Source of the DNA: an uncultured Lysobacteraceae bacterium
GTDB lineage: Bacteria > Pseudomonadota > Gammaproteobacteria > Xanthomonadales > Rhodanobacteraceae
Direction: 5' to 3'
Assembly: GCA_946482585.1 (NCBI GenBank)
Contig: CAMLSI010000167.1
Coordinates: forward strand, 1-10,186
Length of the DNA: 10,186 bases
Of this stretch, positions 6,797 through 10,186 are shown in pieces (positions within the stretch are counted from its first letter, which is position 1; each line of letters opens with the position of its first letter). The notes under the pieces are model-generated. The model searched no databases. It had not been told where the DNA came from and saw nothing but the letters and a program-made list of their open reading frames with translations. The translations under genes were made by a program, and so were the position numbers.

Positions 6797-7855
6797 TCAG
6801 AGGTCTTGCTGGTACTGCACGTACGGGGTGCGGGCCTGGCTGTTCGCTTCGCTGCCGGTCAGCGGCGGGCTCGCCAACAGATTCTGCGCGCCGATGCTGA
6901 GCTCGGCCTGCCAGGGGGTGTGCCAGGTGAGGCCGAGATCGATGCCGGTCCAGCGTTGCGCATCGGAGCCGGTGATGCCGCGTAGCGGGTTATAGATGCG
7001 GCCCGTGATGCTTGCGCTGACCGTGTCGCCGCCGAGGCCGAGGCTGAGTGCCTTCTGCTGCCAGATCGGACGGCTGCCGCCGAGGTCCGGACTCAGCCGG
7101 ATGCGGCCGATGCTGGCGCCTAGGTCGAGGCTCTGGCTCGTGCCGAAATACCAGCTGCCGCGCGCGCCGAACTGGGCGGAATCGCTGAAGCGTCCGAGGC
7201 TGTGCGCCGGAATCACGAGTCGCGGCAGGCCGCTGTTGTCCGGGGCGGCCACCGCCGGCAGGGCGGAACTCAAGGCGGGCACGAGGCTGCGCGGCAGGGC
7301 CGGCTCGAGCCAGCTCAGCGCGATGCCGAGGTCCACGCCGAAATCGCCGCCGGTCCAGCTGGCGCCGAGATTGCCGCCATACCAGTTTGCATTGGTGCCG
7401 AGCGCGCGCTGACGATTGCAATCCGGGCTTGCCACACTGAGGTAGCTGCCGCCGGCCAGGCAATCGAGCGACAGCGCCGGTTCCGCGAGTGTGAGCGGAG
7501 CCAGCGACAGTCCGCCGTGCAGGCTGCCTTGCTGGCCGAGGCGCACGCCGACGCGGCCGTCCAGCAGCGAGGTCGCATCGATGAGGCGCCAGTCGAGCGC
7601 GCCGCCCACCTGGGGCGATGCCGGTGCGATCGGCGAAAGCGGCAGGCTGCTCTGCGCGACGGCGACGAGCAGGCGCCCGTCGGGCGTGCTCCACATCGGT
7701 ACGAGATGGCGGCTTTCGGTGTCCGGGCCGCCTGCCAGCAGCCGGTCTAGCATGGCATGCTGGCCAGCTCCGTCGGCTTCCGCCACGAGGTACTGCGCTG
7801 TTGCCGTGGTCGGCAGCAGTGCGGTCAACGCAGCGATGGCCAGAAGTTTGCGCAT
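6797..7855 (-). CDS. Exported protein with outer-membrane beta-barrel character, function unknown
   Basis: A 352-aa protein that I do not recognise as a named family. Residues 1-20 (MRKLLAIAALTALLPTTATA) form a clear Sec signal peptide ending in ATA|Q; there is no lipobox. The mature part has many alternating hydrophobic/polar strands rich in Gly, Ser and aromatic residues (such as WYGGNLGASWTGG at 158-170, ARGSWYFG at 231-238 and GIDLGLTWH at 304-312). It also has a late LSIGAQNLL segment that recalls the end of TonB-receptor barrels, so a small outer-membrane barrel is likely. Two cysteines (C132, C146) may form one disulfide. The last residues, PYVQYQQDL, lack a terminal Phe. The ATG at 7855 is chosen because it begins the signal peptide; no good Shine-Dalgarno sequence is seen, and in-frame upstream starts at 7912 or 7957 would bury the signal peptide. 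It is transcribed towards the receptor gene, but a 477-bp gap makes a shared operon unlikely. Confidence 0.75.
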   Translation of the reverse strand: MRKLLAIAALTALLPTTATAQYLVAEADGAGQHAMLDRLLAGGPDTESRHLVPMWSTPDGRLLVAVAQSSLPLSPIAPASPQVGGALDWRLIDATSLLDGRVGVRLGQQGSLHGGLSLAPLTLAEPALSLDCLAGGSYLSVASPDCNRQRALGTNANWYGGNLGASWTGGDFGVDLGIALSWLEPALPRSLVPALSSALPAVAAPDNSGLPRLVIPAHSLGRFSDSAQFGARGSWYFGTSQSLDLGASIGRIRLSPDLGGSRPIWQQKALSLGLGGDTVSASITGRIYNPLRGITGSDAQRWTGIDLGLTWHTPWQAELSIGAQNLLASPPLTGSEANSQARTPYVQYQQDL

Positions 7856-8060
7856 GCAGGATTGAGGTCGGGGGTGGCTGTCGGACTCAGCGGAAGCGGC
7901 GGAGTTCCGCATCTCCCGCACAGGATTACGGACCGAGTTTACAAAAAAGTAACGCAAAATGCTTGTCTTGCGTCACCAATCCGAAGCGATTCCGCGCATC
8001 CCGGCAATATGGCTAAACTGCGGCTGACCCAGTCGAGCCGTTCCTGAGGTTGCGCCGCGC
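7856..8060. other. Divergent intergenic region between the exported-protein and GGDEF genes
   Basis: This 205-bp region must carry promoters for both directions. TAAACT occurs in the rightward direction (8014-8019) and in the leftward direction (7941-7936), each 4/6 to a -10 box, but neither has a convincing -35 partner. A dyad lies between them. GAGG at 8046-8049 is a loosely spaced Shine-Dalgarno sequence for the rightward gene. No small gene is seen. Confidence 0.5.
7949..7976. promoter_or_regulatory. 28-bp imperfect inverted repeat, possible operator
   Basis: GTAACGCAA (7949-7957) and TTGCGTCAC (7968-7976) are inverted copies matching at 8 of 9 positions, separated by 10 bp, so the half-sites are about two helical turns apart on the same face. 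They lie in the middle of a divergent promoter region, where a shared regulator would bind. No known regulator consensus is assigned. Confidence 0.35.
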
Positions 8061-10186
8061 ATGCCCAGCTCCCAAGCCTCACCCTACGCGCGGTTGCGCC
8101 TGGACAACGACGCGGTCGACGCCGCGCTCCAGGGCCTGTTGCGCGCCGTCGGCTGGGACGACGTAGGGCACGCGGGCGTCGCGGTGTGCGCAGCGCTGCT
8201 CGGCGTAGGGGAGTTCCGCCTGGTCGACAGTGCCGCGGCAGCGGTCATGATGGCGCGGCATCTCCCCCATCGTGTCGACGGCGTCGTGCCGGCGGTGCTG
8301 ACCCCGCCGATCGTGCTGATCGAGCAGGACGCGCGCCAGGTGCGCGTGCTCCAGCCGCTCGGCATTCCCGAGGCGACCACGGGCCTCCTCGATGCGTGCG
8401 TGCCGGCCGAATCCTGGTCGAACGCCGACTGGCAGGAAAACTGGTCGCGCGCGGTGCTCATGCTCGACGCAAAGCTGGTCAGCGTGCGCGCTGCGGAAAG
8501 CCTGCAGCAGGCGGTCGAGCGGCTCGAACGTGCGGAACGCCTGCAGCGCGCGCTGTTCGCAATCGCCGATCAGGCCAATACCGATCGCGACATGCCCGAA
8601 GTCATGGCGACGCTGCATCGCATCGTCGGCAGTCTGATGTACGCGGAAAACTTCTACATCGTGCTGTACGAGCCGTCGCGGCATACGGTGCGCTTTCCGT
8701 ATTTCGTCGATGTCGCGGACACGGACGTGCCCAATGCGTCCCGCGAGTTCGCGCTGCACGAGCTCTATGGCAGCATGACCTGGCATCTGCTGACCGGCGG
8801 CAAGGCGCTGCGCGGACCGCCCGAGGCGCTGAGTGCGCAGGTCGAAGGGCGCATCGTCGAGGCCGGCCCCGAATGCGTCGACTGGCTCGGCGTTCCGCTG
8901 CTGCGCGGCAATCAGGTCGTCGGCGGCATCGTCGTGCAGAGCTATCGCGAAAGCGAACGGCTGACCGAGCAGGATCAGGCGCTGCTGGCTTACGTCGCTC
9001 AGCATATCCTGACCGCGCTCGAGCGCCGCCGCGCGCATGAGGAACTCGAGCAGCGCGTGGCCGAGCGCACCGACGCGTTGCGCGAAGCCAATCGCGTGCT
9101 GCAGCAGCAGGTGCTGGAGCGGCAGCGCGGCGAGCGTCTGCAGGCCGCGCTGTTCCGCATCGCGGAGCTGGCCAATACGACCGAGAGTCTCGACGAGTTC
9201 TATGCGGCACTGCACCGGGTCATCGGCGGTCTGCTGAACGCGCGCAACTTCTATATCGCGCTCGCATCCGACGATCGCGACGAGCTGCGGTTCCCCTATT
9301 CGGTCGACGAGTTCGATCATGAGCGGCGTACGCGCCGGCCTGGCCGCGGCCTGACCGAATACGTGCTCAATCACGGTACCGCGCTGCTCGTCGATCGCCT
9401 GGGCATCGAGCGGCTTCATGCGAGCGGCGACGTCGCGAGCATCGGCACGCAGTCGACCTGCTGGCTCGGCGTGCCGCTGATCTGCGCCGACCGGGCCGTC
9501 GGCGTGCTCGCGGTGCAGAGCTATTCGGAGGATTACGGCTACACGCCGCGCGATCAGGAACTATTGACGTTCGTGTCGTACCACATCGCCAATGCGCTCG
9601 AGCGCAAGCGCAATGCCGAGTCGCTGAAATCCGCCTACGCCGAGCTCGAACAGCGCGTTGCCGAGCGCACCGGCGAGCTCGCCGCGGCCAACCGCGACCT
9701 GCGCGAACAGATGGCGTATCGCGAGAGCATCGAACGCCAGCTCAAGCACGAAACCCTGCACGATTCGCTGACCGGACTGCCGAATCGCACTTTGTTCCTG
9801 GAGCGGCTCGAACTCGCGCTCGACCGCTACCGCCGCGATCCGCGGCATCCGTTCGCGGTGCTGTTCCTCGATCTGGATCGCTTCAAGGTCATCAACGATT
9901 CGGTCGGCCATCTCGTCGGCGACGACCTGCTGTACGAAGTCGGCGGGCGCATCGCCGGATGCCTCGAGCCCGAAGACGTCGCCGCGCGGCTCGGCGGCGA
10001 CGAGTTCGCGATCCTGCTGCATGACGTGATCGATCCGGAGCGCGCGATGAATTTCGCCGCGCGCATCATCCAGGCGCTGAATGCGCCGATCCGGCTCGGG
10101 CCGAAGGAAGTGTTCACCTCGACCTCGATCGGCATCGCGTTGTGTTCGCCGCGCTATGCCAAGGCCGAGGAACTGCTGCGCGACGC
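8061..10186 (+). CDS. Tandem-GAF diguanylate cyclase (GGDEF), 3' end outside the window
   Basis: The first 708 residues of a cytoplasmic signalling protein predicted to make the second messenger c-di-GMP from two GTP. Residues 1-150 are unassigned, possibly a degenerate receiver or other sensor. Two GAF domains follow (~160-320 and ~360-515), each ended by a coiled-coil linker carrying LEQRVAERT (329-337 and 529-537). The GGDEF domain starts near LHDSLTGLPNR (566-576). FLDLDRFKVIND (602-613) and GGDEF (645-649) are intact, so catalysis is plausible. The inhibitory I-site RxxD position reads EPED (636-639), so product feedback there is probably lost. No signal peptide or membrane span is seen, so the signal should be intracellular. 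The ATG at 8061 follows an in-frame TGA at 8025-8027, so no longer start exists. The sequence is open to the window edge; a downstream EAL domain is common in this architecture but cannot be seen. Confidence 0.9.
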   Translation, partial: MPSSQASPYARLRLDNDAVDAALQGLLRAVGWDDVGHAGVAVCAALLGVGEFRLVDSAAAAVMMARHLPHRVDGVVPAVLTPPIVLIEQDARQVRVLQPLGIPEATTGLLDACVPAESWSNADWQENWSRAVLMLDAKLVSVRAAESLQQAVERLERAERLQRALFAIADQANTDRDMPEVMATLHRIVGSLMYAENFYIVLYEPSRHTVRFPYFVDVADTDVPNASREFALHELYGSMTWHLLTGGKALRGPPEALSAQVEGRIVEAGPECVDWLGVPLLRGNQVVGGIVVQSYRESERLTEQDQALLAYVAQHILTALERRRAHEELEQRVAERTDALREANRVLQQQVLERQRGERLQAALFRIAELANTTESLDEFYAALHRVIGGLLNARNFYIALASDDRDELRFPYSVDEFDHERRTRRPGRGLTEYVLNHGTALLVDRLGIERLHASGDVASIGTQSTCWLGVPLICADRAVGVLAVQSYSEDYGYTPRDQELLTFVSYHIANALERKRNAESLKSAYAELEQRVAERTGELAAANRDLREQMAYRESIERQLKHETLHDSLTGLPNRTLFLERLELALDRYRRDPRHPFAVLFLDLDRFKVINDSVGHLVGDDLLYEVGGRIAGCLEPEDVAARLGGDEFAILLHDVIDPERAMNFAARIIQALNAPIRLGPKEVFTSTSIGIALCSPRYAKAEELLRD

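Noticed and set aside
6537..6995. 152-codon plus-strand frame starting in the receptor upstream gap
   Set aside because: It has no ribosome site or domain, contains R/C/G-rich composition, and runs antisense into the exported-protein gene.
7856..7957. Earlier starts (7957 TTG, 7912 ATG) for the exported 352-aa protein
   Set aside because: They would put a charged stretch of 19-34 residues before a textbook signal peptide.
8079..9419. 446-codon minus-strand frame opposite the GGDEF gene
   Set aside because: It is rich in Q, R, A and D without motifs and lies wholly over the well-supported GAF domains on the plus strand.
1..10186. tRNA, rRNA, CRISPR arrays, insertion sequences, attachment sites
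   Set aside because: No cloverleaf with a CCA-type end, no regularly spaced repeats, no transposase or integrase motifs and no terminal inverted repeats were seen in a by-eye scan.

Overview
The window is GC-rich with long, high-GC3 genes. It looks like a gammaproteobacterium of the Xanthomonadales/Lysobacterales type. That placement is an inference from the style of the TonB-dependent receptor, the receptor/sulfotransferase/hydroxylase neighbourhood and the long multi-sensor GGDEF protein; no ribosomal RNA or other marker gene is present to confirm it.

Layout. (a) 2-385 (+): the last ~127 codons of the beta subunit of the membrane NAD(P) transhydrogenase (pntB), converging on (b) a leftward gene group. 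Read 5' to 3' on the minus strand the group is: a 957-aa TonB-dependent outer-membrane receptor (6319-3446), a strong intrinsic terminator (about 3418-3386), a plausible internal promoter (3360-3332), a 597-aa protein with N-terminal TPR repeats and a C-terminal PAPS-dependent sulfotransferase domain (3303-1510), and a 322-aa aspartyl/asparaginyl beta-hydroxylase-type Fe(II)/2-oxoglutarate dioxygenase (1438-470). (c) 6320-6796: a 477-bp non-coding gap with an AT-rich tract, a perfect 12-bp palindrome and other small dyads; it should hold the receptor promoter. (d) 7855-6797 (-): a 352-aa Sec-exported protein with beta-barrel character and no recognised function. (e) 7856-8060: a divergent promoter region with a 28-bp imperfect dyad. 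(f) 8061 to the end (+): the N-terminal 708 residues of a cytoplasmic two-GAF diguanylate cyclase, cut off inside or just after its GGDEF domain.

How the genes may work together. The most interesting part is the receptor / TPR-sulfotransferase / Asp-hydroxylase trio. Both enzymes lack signal peptides and so should act in the cytoplasm. Both belong to families with members that modify peptide or protein side chains (tyrosine sulfation, Asp/Asn beta-hydroxylation), and both lie directly downstream of an outer-membrane receptor. A protein- or peptide-modifying module serving the receptor or its ligand is a reasonable but untested hypothesis. No precursor-peptide gene is visible in the gaps. pntB, the exported 352-aa protein and the GGDEF protein appear to be unrelated neighbours.
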